A stretch of DNA of 64,000 nucleotides from NCBI GenBank assembly GCA_002967695.1, contig PUHN01000012.1:1-64000 (forward strand), given 5' to 3'. The notes beneath the pieces were generated by a model that ran no database searches, was not told the DNA's origin, and saw nothing but the letters and a program-made list of their open reading frames with translations. The position numbers and the translations under genes were made by a program. Positions 14,505-22,744 of this stretch are shown here, in pieces; position 1 is the first letter of the stretch, and the number at the start of each line of letters is the position of its first letter. This DNA is from Rhodobacteraceae bacterium WD3A24 (GTDB lineage: Bacteria > Pseudomonadota > Alphaproteobacteria > Rhodobacterales > Rhodobacteraceae).

Positions 14505-15088
14505 GCCCGCGGGCGACCCCCGTCGCCGTGCGGCGCCCGCGCATGTGGCTGGTTGCCGGGGCGGCCCTTGCGGCGGCGGGCGCGGCGCTCGCGCAGCAGG
14601 GGATGGAGTTCATCCCCGATGGCGGCCGCACGCTGGCGCTGGAGATCTTCGGCGACGATCCCGAACGACTGGCCGAGCTTGCCGCGCGCGACCTCGAGGC
14701 GGCGGACTGGCGCGAGATGATCGCCGAGGAAGCCGGAGAGGACGAGGAACTCGACGAGACGCGGATTGCCACGCTCGCCAGCTACCTGGCGATCAACTTC
14801 CCGGTGGAGGCCGCCGCCGAGCTTGCCGAGATGGAGGCCGAGGCACTTCCCGACGCCCTGCCGCGCGACGGCAAGGATCTCGCCGTGCGGCACTGCCAGT
14901 CCTGCCACGGGCTGTTCTCGGGATATCTGTCGCATGACCGCGACGCGACGGGCTGGACCCAGACCTTCAGCGCGCCCTTCCATCAGGAGATTCCGATGAG
15001 CGATATCGAGATCGAGACCTTCGCGAACTACTCGGAATTGAACATGCCCCTCTCGATCGAGGACGTGCCGCCCGCGTGGCGCTTCTGA
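14501..15088 (+). CDS. Periplasmic monoheme c-type cytochrome (first of a pair)
   Basis: 195 residues. Signal peptide at residues 1-~32 (hydrophobic core LVAGAALAAAGAALA). The mature N-terminus begins with FIPDGGRTL, also found in the next gene, then a ~70-residue acidic helical domain, then the heme motif CQSCH (residues 132-136). Downstream, FHQEIPMSD offers a His and a Met as candidate distal ligands. ATG 14501 overlaps the zinc finger gene stop. It probably accepts electrons in the periplasm; the E1 complex encoded just upstream is the natural donor. No known cytochrome family is recognised for the N-terminal domain. Confidence 0.85.
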   Translation: MSPRATPVAVRRPRMWLVAGAALAAAGAALAQQGMEFIPDGGRTLALEIFGDDPERLAELAARDLEAADWREMIAEEAGEDEELDETRIATLASYLAINFPVEAAAELAEMEAEALPDALPRDGKDLAVRHCQSCHGLFSGYLSHDRDATGWTQTFSAPFHQEIPMSDIEIETFANYSELNMPLSIEDVPPAWRF

Positions 15089-15120
15089 CCCGGCCTTCTC
15101 GCCAGAAAGGACAGTCTCTC

Positions 15121-15732
15121 ATGCTCGCAAATGCTCTCGCACGCAGACCTGGCCCCGCCGGCCGCCCGCTGGCGGTCGCCGCCGCGCTCGCGCTGGCGCT
15201 GCCGCTCGGCCCCGCGCTGGGCCAGGAAGACGACATCATGAGCTTCGTTCCCTCGGGCGGGCGCACCCTGCTTGCCGAGGTGATCGAGGCCGGCGCGGCG
15301 GAGGGCGCCATCGATTCCATGCTCGCGCAGGATCTCGACGCCGAGGGATGGCGGGAGTGGATCGAGGCCAACCGGGACGCCGTGGCCGGGCTCGACGGGC
15401 TCGACGAGTACGAGACACGCACCCTGGCCAACTATCTCGACACCTATGCCCCCCTCGACCCGGAGGTGCTGAGCGATCCGGCGGATGCGCTGCCGCAGGA
15501 CGGGCGCGACATGGCGATGCGCAACTGCCAGTCCTGCCACATCATCACCGTGACGATCACGCAGGACCGCACCCATGACGCCTGGCTCGGCACGCTGGGC
15601 AACCCCAGCCATGTCGAGATCGAGCTGTCGGAAGAAGAGCGCGATCTGCTGGCCGACTATCTCGTGGTCAATGCCGGCATCCCCATCGAGCAGGTGCCAC
15701 CGGCCCTGCGGGCGGGCGGCGCCTCGTACTGA
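15121..15732 (+). CDS. Periplasmic monoheme c-type cytochrome (second of a pair)
   Basis: 203 residues from ATG 15121 (AGAAAGGA upstream). Signal peptide residues ~1-36. It parallels the previous gene throughout: FVPSGGRTL, then AQDLDAEGWREWI (counterpart of ARDLEAADWREMI), heme motif CQSCH at 136-140, and a C-terminal IPIEQVPPALR (counterpart of LSIEDVPPAWR). There is no Met after the heme motif; the shared His in PSHVEIEL aligns with FHQEIPMS of the first cytochrome and is the likeliest distal ligand. The pair looks like a tandem duplication and probably forms a short electron-transfer chain for the E1 complex. Confidence 0.85.
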   Translation: MLANALARRPGPAGRPLAVAAALALALPLGPALGQEDDIMSFVPSGGRTLLAEVIEAGAAEGAIDSMLAQDLDAEGWREWIEANRDAVAGLDGLDEYETRTLANYLDTYAPLDPEVLSDPADALPQDGRDMAMRNCQSCHIITVTITQDRTHDAWLGTLGNPSHVEIELSEEERDLLADYLVVNAGIPIEQVPPALRAGGASY

Positions 15733-15759
15733 TCCGGCAGCGGGTGAGGGGAGCGGGAG

Positions 15760-17205
15760 ATGGGCTTCACATCCCTCACCTTTTTTCTGTTCGTCCCCGC
15801 GGTGCTCGCCGTCTTCGCGGCGCTGCCCGCGCGCTGGCGGGTGGGCTGGCTGGGGCTGGCCAGCCTCGTCTTCTACGGAAGCTTCGGCTGGGTGAACCTC
15901 GCCTATCTGGCGGCGGTCTTCGCCGTCGTCCAGATCACCGTGCTGGGGCTCGCCCGCGCGCGGGAAGGCCAGCCGCGCCGTGCGGTGCTGACGGCGGCGA
16001 TCGTGGCGCTGATCGGCGGGCTCGCCTTCTCCAAGTTCGGCGATTTCGCGCTGGCCGAGCTGGCCCGCCTCACGGCGCTGCCGCTGGTGCAGACCGGCAT
16101 CGCCTCGCCGGCGGGCTTTTCCTTCTACGTCTTCATGGCCACGGCCTACATCATCGACATCGCGCGCGGCGACGTCACCCCGCGCGGGCCGCTGAACAAT
16201 CTCGCCTTCCTCGCCTGGTTTCCCAAGATCCTCGCCGGGCCGATCGAACGCGCCGGCCCGTTCATGCCGCAGCTTGCCGCGGGGCTGCGCCTGCGCCCCG
16301 ATCTTGCCGTGCTGGGGCTTCAGCTCATCCTCTGGGGGCTGATCAAGAAGGTCGTCATCGCCGAGAGCCTCGCCCCCACGGTGGACGGCGCCTTCGAGAT
16401 CGCCGCCTACGCGCCGCCGATGGAGCTGTTGATCAGCCTCTATTTCTTCGCCTTCCAGCTTTACTGTGATTTCTCGGGCTATACCGACATCGCCATCGGG
16501 CTGTCGCTCCTGTTCGGTCTGACCCTGTCCGAGAACTTCCGCCGCCCCTACCTTTCGCGCAGCGTCTCCGGGTTCTGGGCGGACCGCTGGCACATCTCGC
16601 TGGGCCACTGGTTCCGCGACTACCTCTATCTCCCGCTGGGCGGCAGCCGCGTGGGCGCGCTGCGCCGGCATGCAAACCTGCTGGCCGTCTTCGCGGCGAG
16701 CGGGATCTGGCATGCGGGTCTGGGCTATGGCGTGGGCTGGGCGTTTCTCGTCTGGGGGCTGATGAACGGCGTCTATGTCTCCCTCGGCGTGATGCTGCGC
16801 CCCGTGTGGCGGGCCCTCGGCGCGCGTTTTCCCCGGATCGCGGCGAGCCGGGTGCTGGCCGTGGTGCAGGTGCTCGTCACCTTCCATCTGATCCTCGTCT
16901 CATGGGCCTTCTTCCGCGCCGGGAGCGTCGAGCAGGCGATGCTCGTGCTGCGCCGGATCGGCGGCGCGCTGGACGAGATCGCCGCCATCGCACGAAGCTT
17001 TCCCTATACCGGCATGCACATGCTCGGCGCGGGCCTTATCGTGGCGCTGATCGCGGGCGAGATCCTCTCAGAGCGCCGCCCCATCATCGACCGGCTGCGC
17101 AACTGGCCCACCGCGCCGCGCTGGGCGGTGTGGTATGCGGGGCTGGCCGCGCTCGTGATCCTGGGCCGCTGGCAGGAAACCGGCTTCATCTACATGGCGT
17201 TCTGA
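15760..17205 (+). CDS. MBOAT-family O-acyltransferase (AlgI-like)
   Basis: 481 residues with ~11 hydrophobic helices. AlgI-type signatures: FPKILAGPIERA (~residue 155), DFSGYTDIAIGLSLLFG (~240), RWHISLGHWFRDYLYLPLGG (~280) and the catalytic SGIWHAG (His ~317). The second His often seen in this helix (WGxxHG) is Asn here (LVWGLMNG). AlgI-type proteins move acetyl groups from cytosolic acetyl-CoA across the inner membrane to a periplasmic SGNH partner. Start 15760 with GGGAG site, 27 bases after the second cytochrome; the SGNH-like gene follows after 7 bases. The acceptor (a polysaccharide or lipid) is not identifiable. Confidence 0.88.
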   Translation: MGFTSLTFFLFVPAVLAVFAALPARWRVGWLGLASLVFYGSFGWVNLAYLAAVFAVVQITVLGLARAREGQPRRAVLTAAIVALIGGLAFSKFGDFALAELARLTALPLVQTGIASPAGFSFYVFMATAYIIDIARGDVTPRGPLNNLAFLAWFPKILAGPIERAGPFMPQLAAGLRLRPDLAVLGLQLILWGLIKKVVIAESLAPTVDGAFEIAAYAPPMELLISLYFFAFQLYCDFSGYTDIAIGLSLLFGLTLSENFRRPYLSRSVSGFWADRWHISLGHWFRDYLYLPLGGSRVGALRRHANLLAVFAASGIWHAGLGYGVGWAFLVWGLMNGVYVSLGVMLRPVWRALGARFPRIAASRVLAVVQVLVTFHLILVSWAFFRAGSVEQAMLVLRRIGGALDEIAAIARSFPYTGMHMLGAGLIVALIAGEILSERRPIIDRLRNWPTAPRWAVWYAGLAALVILGRWQETGFIYMAF

Positions 17206-17212
17206 AGGGATC

Positions 17213-18175
17213 ATGACCGAGCGCGCACCCCCCTCCCCGTTTCGGCCGCGCCGCGTCGCGGCCTTTGTCGGGATCGGCCTTGTCCTCTATGCGCTGATCC
17301 TGACGGCGGCGGAAATCCATGTGCGCCGCACCGGCGACATCAATCCGGTCCACCGCATCGTCACCGCCGAGCCGGCGCATCACGACTGGATCATCCTCGG
17401 CGCCTCGCACGCGATGCCGCTCGACTTCGCCGAGTTCGGCGCGCGGATCGAGGCCGAGACGGGCCAGAGCGTGCTCAACCTCGCCGCGCCCGGAACCGGT
17501 CCGCTCTATCACCGCTTCGTCGCGCAGCGCTACTTCGCCGGGAGCGAGGCCGATGCGGTGCTTGTGGTCATCGACAGCTTCGGCTTCTACGCCGAGCGCT
17601 GGAACGAGGGGCGCTTTGCCGACCGCGATCTGCTGGCGCGCACGCCGCTCGATGTCACCACTCTGGGCCTGCTGGCGCGCTTCCTCGCCCTCGGCGTGGA
17701 CCCGCGCGCGCTGCTCGACTACGCCAGCGGCTTTTCCAAGATCAACAACCACGACCGGTTCGAGCCCGACCGATGGGAGGCCGAGGACAATTTCGACCGC
17801 GCCCCGCGCCCCTCGGACTACGCGGACTCCGAGCGCATCGACTATCTTTTCCCCAACGGCCCCGACACGGCGATGCGCAGCCGCTACATGGACGAGCTCA
17901 CCGCCCTGATCGGCGACATCCGCGCGGCCGGCGCGCGCGTCGTGGCGATCAAGCCGCCCATGCCGGACCGCTTCCGCACCCGCCTGCCAGGCGAGGACGC
18001 CTTCGACACCGCCCTGCGCGCGACACTCGACGAGGCGGAGGTGGCCTTTCACGACCTCTCGGAGGCGCTGCCCGAGCCGCGCTACTATTTCGACCCCGAC
18101 CACCTCAACCGCGACGGCGCGCAGCGCTTTCTCGACGAGCATCTCGCCGCCATCCTCGCCGGCGATGGCGCGTGA
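17213..18175 (+). CDS. Membrane-anchored SGNH-hydrolase-like partner of MBOAT
   Basis: 320 residues. An N-terminal signal anchor (residues ~17-35) places the rest in the periplasm. The SGNH/AlgX-like fold is indicated by ILGASHAMPLDF (Ser ~66 in place of the GDS block), VVIDSFGFY, and the C-terminal catalytic pair FDPDHLNRDGAQRF. Such proteins transfer or hydrolyse acetyl groups and commonly follow MBOAT genes. It begins 7 bases after the MBOAT stop, so the two are coupled. It is last in the co-directional run that starts with the E1 alpha gene and is convergent with the MFS gene (115-base gap without a clear terminator). Confidence 0.8.
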   Translation: MTERAPPSPFRPRRVAAFVGIGLVLYALILTAAEIHVRRTGDINPVHRIVTAEPAHHDWIILGASHAMPLDFAEFGARIEAETGQSVLNLAAPGTGPLYHRFVAQRYFAGSEADAVLVVIDSFGFYAERWNEGRFADRDLLARTPLDVTTLGLLARFLALGVDPRALLDYASGFSKINNHDRFEPDRWEAEDNFDRAPRPSDYADSERIDYLFPNGPDTAMRSRYMDELTALIGDIRAAGARVVAIKPPMPDRFRTRLPGEDAFDTALRATLDEAEVAFHDLSEALPEPRYYFDPDHLNRDGAQRFLDEHLAAILAGDGA

Positions 18176-18290
18176 TCCCGCCGGGGCCGTCCGGCTCAGG
18201 TGAAAATGCGCGCGCCCCGCGCCCCAGCCGCGGCTGACAGCCCATCCGGACGGGCCGCCTGCTTCGCCCGCCCCTTCCTGCGCCCTGGCC

Positions 18291-19610
18291 TCAGAGCCTC
18301 GACGCCCAGCGGGGATGATTGTCGTCCACGACAAAGGGATGGGCGTGCCGGCGTTCGCCATTCAGATGCGGATGGTCGAGGGGCAGGTTGTCATGGGTGT
18401 GCTCAAGGCTCTCGGGGTCGTCATCGGGCCACAGCCGCAGGGCGACCAGCACCCCTGCCCCGGCCAGCGCGGCCAGAAGGCCAAGCGCGGTGACCGCCCC
18501 GAACCGCGTCATCAGCCAGCCCGATGCCGGATAGGTCACAAGCCAGCAGGCATGGCTCAGCGCAAACTGCGCGGCGAAGACCGCGGGTCGATCCTGCGCA
18601 TGCGCCGAGCGGCGCAGGAGCCGCCCCGAAGGCGTCAGCACCGCCGAATAGCCCAGCCCCACCAGCAGCCACGCCCCGAGCAGGACGGGCCAACTCAACC
18701 CCAGCGCGGCGATCTCGGCTGCCAGCCCCAGGAGAGTCATCACCATCAGTACGGCACCGCCGACCATCACCGGCCGGTCCGCCGCCCGATCCAGCACCCG
18801 CGGCAGCGCCAGAGCCGCCAGCATCGAGCCGACCCCGAAGGCGAACATCGTCCAGGCCAGCGCGGACTCGCTCAGCCCCAGCATGCCGCGCACCAGCACC
18901 ACGGAGTTGACCAGCACCATCGCCCCGGCCGACGCGGCGGCGAGGTTGAGCGCCAGAAGCCCGCGCAGCCGCGGCGTGGCGAGGTAGATGCGGATGCCGC
19001 GCGTGGTGCGGTCATAGATGCCGCGCGGCTCCGACGGCTTGGGGCTCGGCAGCAGGACCGAGACGACCAGCAGCGCCGAGGCCGCGAACCCCGCCACCGT
19101 GCCGAGAAACAGCGCGTTGTAGCTCATCACCGCCAGAAGCAGCGCGGCGAGCGTCGGGCTGACGATATTCTCCAGATCATAGGCGAGCCGCGACAGCGAC
19201 AGCGCGCGGGTGTAGCGCGCCTCCTGCGGCAGGACGTCGGGGATCGTCGCCTGAAAGGTGGGCGTGAAGGCGGCCGAGGCCGATTGCAGAAGGAAGATCA
19301 GCACATAGACCTGCCAGACCTCCGTGACGAAAGGCAGGCACAGCGCCGCGCCCGCACGCACGATATCCAGCGCCACGAGGAACGCGCGCCGGTTCACCCT
19401 GTCGGCAAAGGCGCCGGCGACAGGCGCGATGCCGACATAGGCCACCATCTTGATGGTGAAGACCGTGCCCAGCACGAGGCCCGCCTCCTCACCCGCCAGA
19501 TCATAGGCCAGCAGCCCGAGCGCGACCGTGGCGAGCCCCGTGCCCAGCAGCGCCACAACCTGCGCGGCGAAAAGATGGCGATAGGTGCGCGCGGCAAGGA
19601 TTTCCAGCAT
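18291..19610 (-). CDS. MFS transporter with His-rich C-terminal tail
   Basis: 439 residues from ATG 19610 (MLEILAARTYRHLF; a longer frame exists but lacks conserved sequence). Twelve hydrophobic helices; MFS loop motif GAFADRVNRRAFLV near residue 65. The last ~35 residues are cytoplasmic, with many His and acidic residues in short motifs (LEHTHDNLPLDHPHL, RHAHPF). Such a tail could bind metal ions. Related Rhodobacterales MFS proteins often carry the same tail, but I know of no assigned substrate. It stands alone, divergent from the ECF sigma gene. Confidence 0.82.
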   Translation of the reverse strand: MLEILAARTYRHLFAAQVVALLGTGLATVALGLLAYDLAGEEAGLVLGTVFTIKMVAYVGIAPVAGAFADRVNRRAFLVALDIVRAGAALCLPFVTEVWQVYVLIFLLQSASAAFTPTFQATIPDVLPQEARYTRALSLSRLAYDLENIVSPTLAALLLAVMSYNALFLGTVAGFAASALLVVSVLLPSPKPSEPRGIYDRTTRGIRIYLATPRLRGLLALNLAAASAGAMVLVNSVVLVRGMLGLSESALAWTMFAFGVGSMLAALALPRVLDRAADRPVMVGGAVLMVMTLLGLAAEIAALGLSWPVLLGAWLLVGLGYSAVLTPSGRLLRRSAHAQDRPAVFAAQFALSHACWLVTYPASGWLMTRFGAVTALGLLAALAGAGVLVALRLWPDDDPESLEHTHDNLPLDHPHLNGERRHAHPFVVDDNHPRWASRL

Positions 19611-19841
19611 GACGAATCTCGTTTGTCGCGGGCGGCGGGCTTGGGTCGGGCGCGCCATGCCGTGAACGCCCTTGGCGGCCCCCACCCTGCCCTGCCCCGT
19701 GTTTGGGAGCAACTCCCGCCCGTTCGCCTCCTTGCGCGATCGCATGGACCCTGGCCGCGCCCGGGCGCTGTCCGTTCGCTCACCCGCTCACGCGGGCGCC
19801 CCATGCACCGATATGTTCGAGGAAACATTTTGCGCGGCGGT

Positions 19842-19859
19842 CAGGGCTTGCTAGCCCTG
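19842..19859. promoter_or_regulatory. Inverted repeat CAGGGCT-TGCT-AGCCCTG upstream of the ECF sigma gene
   Basis: A perfect 7-bp inverted repeat with a 4-base loop, 27 bases before the GTG start of the sigma factor. It could be an operator or an mRNA leader hairpin. A GGAAAC element (19821-19826) lies just upstream and resembles an ECF -35, but no matching -10 is evident. Confidence 0.3.
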
Positions 19860-19885
19860 TGGGGAGATCATCGGGAGGGAGGGAC

Positions 19886-20422
19886 GTGTTCGACCGCGAT
19901 CATCACGAGCACCTCGGGCAGATCAAGAGCCGTCTTTTCGGCTATGCCTACGCGCTGACGCGCGACGCCGAGCAGGCCGCCGACCTTGTGCAGGACTGCA
20001 TGGTGCGCGGCATGTCGAGCCGCAACGTCCCGCGCGAAGCGCGCGCCTTTCGTGCCTGGATGTTCACGATCCTGCGCAATCTGTGGATCGACCAGATGCG
20101 CTCGTCCCGACGCGAGCGCGAAACCTGCGCCGAGATCGAGCACAGCCAGGCCGACCCGCCGGCGACCCCGCCCGAGGAGGTGGTGGTCAACCGTCTCGCC
20201 GTGCGCCAGGCCTTCCTGCGGCTGAGCAAGGACCACCGCGACGTTCTGGCACTGGTCGATATCGCCGGTTTCAGCTATGAGGAAGCCGCCGAAATCCTCC
20301 AGGTTCCCAAGGGGACGATCATGAGCCGGGTGAGCCGGGCACGTTCGATGCTGTCGCAGATACTGGGCGAGATGCAGGTCATCCCGCTGTCGCGCGCCCG
20401 CCAAGGGATGCGCAATGGCTGA
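19886..20422 (+). CDS. ECF-type RNA polymerase sigma factor
   Basis: 178 residues from GTG 19886, which has GGGAGGGAGGG upstream. Region 2 is visible as HLGQIKSRLFGYAYALTRD, DLVQDCMVRG and AFRAWMFTILRNLWID; region 4 as FLRLSKDHRDVLALVDIAGFSYEEAAEILQVPKGTIMSRVSRAR (in short motifs). It overlaps the downstream anti-sigma gene by 8 bases, the usual arrangement for a sequestered ECF pair. The sulfite dehydrogenase and its cytochrome follow. In Sinorhizobium meliloti ECF factors RpoE1/RpoE4 respond to sulfite and drive sorT, so a sulfite-responsive role is a reasonable inference here. Confidence 0.9.
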   Translation: MFDRDHHEHLGQIKSRLFGYAYALTRDAEQAADLVQDCMVRGMSSRNVPREARAFRAWMFTILRNLWIDQMRSSRRERETCAEIEHSQADPPATPPEEVVVNRLAVRQAFLRLSKDHRDVLALVDIAGFSYEEAAEILQVPKGTIMSRVSRARSMLSQILGEMQVIPLSRARQGMRNG

Positions 20423-21206
20423 GGACGATCTGCCCTTCGAGACGCTGAGCGCCTATGTCGATGGCGAGCTCCCGGCCGACGAGGCGGCGCGGGTGGCCCA
20501 GCTTGCGGCCGCGGAGCCGCGCACGGCGCGGCGGCTCGCCGCGCTTCAGCAGCTGCGCGCCGGCGTGGCGAGCGTGCCGCCGGAGATGACGGAGCTTCCC
20601 CGGCCGCCAGCCCCCCCGCGCCAGCGCGGCCGGATGCCCCTGTTCGGCGCCGCGGCCGCGGCGGTGCTAGCCCTTGCCCTCGGGCTGGGCTGGTGGACGA
20701 TGACGGGAACCGGACAACAGCAGACCGGCCCGACAAGCTTCGCCGCGATGCTCGCCAGCCACGACGCCTGGCAGGAGGCCCGCAGCGCCGCCGTCCCCGC
20801 GCAATGGCCGGTGTCGGCGGGGCTTTCGCCCGCGCGCACGAGCGAACTGATGGCGGCCACTGGGCTGGAGCTGGTGCACTCGGAAATCGTCACCCTGCCC
20901 GGCGGGACGCGGGCGCGGCACTCGGGCTATCTCGGATCGCGCGGCTGCCGGCTCAGCCTGTTCGAAATCCCGCGCGACGGCGAAACCCCGGATCTGCCGC
21001 CGACACCGTTCTCGCAAAGCGACGACGTGCTGCAGGCGAGTTGGCACACCGACGCGATGCGCTATGTCATGATCGCGCGCGACATGAACAGCGTGCGGTT
21101 TGCCACCATCGCCGACTCGATGCGCGCCGCCGCTCAAGCCTCGGCGCGCCAGGAGCGCGAGCTTCTCGCATCGCTTGAGAACGCCCGGCAGCGCTGCCTC
21201 GTCTGA
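20415..21206 (+). CDS. Membrane anti-sigma factor
   Basis: 263 residues. The N-terminus LSAYVDGELPADEAARV is the anti-sigma (zf-HC2-like/RskA-like) region but lacks the zinc His-x3-Cys-x2-Cys set. A single transmembrane helix lies at residues ~75-95 (FGAAAAAVLALALGLGWW), followed by a ~165-residue periplasmic sensory domain. It should hold the ECF sigma factor at the membrane until a periplasmic signal is sensed. It overlaps the sigma gene. In context the signal may be sulfite or related oxidised sulfur species. Confidence 0.85.
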   Translation: MAEDDLPFETLSAYVDGELPADEAARVAQLAAAEPRTARRLAALQQLRAGVASVPPEMTELPRPPAPPRQRGRMPLFGAAAAAVLALALGLGWWTMTGTGQQQTGPTSFAAMLASHDAWQEARSAAVPAQWPVSAGLSPARTSELMAATGLELVHSEIVTLPGGTRARHSGYLGSRGCRLSLFEIPRDGETPDLPPTPFSQSDDVLQASWHTDAMRYVMIARDMNSVRFATIADSMRAAAQASARQERELLASLENARQRCLV

Positions 21207-21413
21207 TCGCGCGGCAGCGTTCCGCCCCGCGCCGGCGCCGAGATATTTTTTTCTCCCCGGACGGAATTTCGCGACACCTCCGTTCGTCTTTACCTGTGCC
21301 GGCGCGATGATGTGCCGGACCATGGGCGGTGGCGCACGGAATGATAGGCAAGGCGCCCCCGGCGGTCAGTCTCCGTCGCGCCCCGGTCGGTCAGACAAGG
21401 GAGGAAATGCGCA

Positions 21414-22718
21414 ATGCACAAGGAAGAACGCGGCATTGGCGAACTTTACAGCGAAGACCCGGAACGCGCGGACGAGCTGCTCTGGGGGCGCAAGACGGGC
21501 CCCAGCCGGCGCGGTTTCCTGCGCGGGGCGGGGCTGGCCTCGATGGGCGCGGCGCTCGGCGCGACCATCCCGTTCCACGCGAACATGCCCGCCGGGCTTA
21601 TCCCGGCCGCCTTCGCACAAGGGATCGACTTTCAGCTCGAGGGCAAGGATCCGGGCCTGACGGTGCTCAACGACCGGCCCGTCAACATCGAGACCCCGCC
21701 GCATCTTCTCGATGACGACGTCACGCCGGCCAGCCGGCATTTCGTGCGCAACAACGGCACCCTGCCCGACCCGATGCCGCTGTCGGACTGGCGCCTGACC
21801 ATCGACGGCGAGGTCGAGACGCCGATGGAGCTCAGCTATGACGACCTGATGAACGATTTCGATCACGTCACGCTGCGCCTTCAGATCGAGTGCGGCGGCA
21901 ACGGCCGCGCCGCCTACGACCCGCCGGCGCGCGGCAACCAGTGGACCACGGGCGCCATCGCCAACTCCGAATGGACCGGCGTGCGCCTGCGCGACATCCT
22001 GCACGCCGCGGGCCTCAAGCAGAGCGGGACGCATACGGGTCACTTCAGCTATGACGAGCACCTTTCAGGCAACCCCGATCTCGACCCGATCTCGCGCGGC
22101 GGGCCAATCAACAAGATGATGGATCCGCACACCATCATCGCGCTGAAGATGAACGGCGAGGACATCCCCGCCGCCCACGGCAACCCGTGCCGGGTCATCG
22201 CGCCGGGCTGGCCGGGCTCGTTCAGCCAGAAGTGGCTGACCCGCATCTGGGTGCGCAACCAGGTCCATGACGGCACCAAGATGACCGGCCAGTCCTACCG
22301 CGTGCCGCGCTACCCCGTGGCGCCGGGGACCGACGTGCCCGAAGAGGACATGATGTTCATCGAGAGCATGCCGGTGAAATCGCTGGTGACCTTCCCCGAA
22401 GCGGGAACCGAGGTCGCCGCCGGCATGCCCTTCGAGGTGCGCGGCCAGGCCTGGGCCGGCGACAACGAGGTCGCCGCGGTCGATGTCTCCTTTGATTTCG
22501 GCGCGACCTGGCAGCGGGCCGATCTTTCGCCCCCGCCGAACCGCTACAGCTGGCAGCGCTGGCGCGCCAATCTGCGCCTGCCCATGGCCGGCTACTACGA
22601 GATCTGGGCGCGCGCGACCGACGACGAGGGCGTCAGCCAGCCGATGGTCGTGCCGGGCTGGAACCCGCGCGGTTATCTCAACAATCAGTGTCACCGCATC
22701 CACATGATGGCGGTGTGA
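21414..22718 (+). CDS. Periplasmic sulfite dehydrogenase, molybdenum subunit (SorT/SorA-like)
   Basis: 434 residues. Tat signal with SRRGFLRGAGLASMG (Arg ~31-32), needed because the Mo cofactor is inserted before export. The sulfite oxidase fold is clear: the molybdopterin-ligating Cys in IECGGNGR (~159), NSEWTGVRLRDIL, GNPCRVIAPGWPG, and a C-terminal dimerisation domain with VDVSFDFGATW and NPRGYLNNQCHRI. It oxidises sulfite to sulfate and passes electrons to cytochrome c. A c-type cytochrome gene follows after 26 bases. The 207-base upstream gap should hold its promoter, probably read by the ECF sigma factor. Confidence 0.92.
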   Translation: MHKEERGIGELYSEDPERADELLWGRKTGPSRRGFLRGAGLASMGAALGATIPFHANMPAGLIPAAFAQGIDFQLEGKDPGLTVLNDRPVNIETPPHLLDDDVTPASRHFVRNNGTLPDPMPLSDWRLTIDGEVETPMELSYDDLMNDFDHVTLRLQIECGGNGRAAYDPPARGNQWTTGAIANSEWTGVRLRDILHAAGLKQSGTHTGHFSYDEHLSGNPDLDPISRGGPINKMMDPHTIIALKMNGEDIPAAHGNPCRVIAPGWPGSFSQKWLTRIWVRNQVHDGTKMTGQSYRVPRYPVAPGTDVPEEDMMFIESMPVKSLVTFPEAGTEVAAGMPFEVRGQAWAGDNEVAAVDVSFDFGATWQRADLSPPPNRYSWQRWRANLRLPMAGYYEIWARATDDEGVSQPMVVPGWNPRGYLNNQCHRIHMMAV

Positions 22719-22744
22719 GCGACAGGACGGGAAACGGAGTGGAA

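Noticed and set aside
19821-19846. EcfG-type promoter (GGAAC-N16-18-CGTT) upstream of the ECF sigma gene
   Set aside because: GGAAAC is present but no CGTT at the right spacing.
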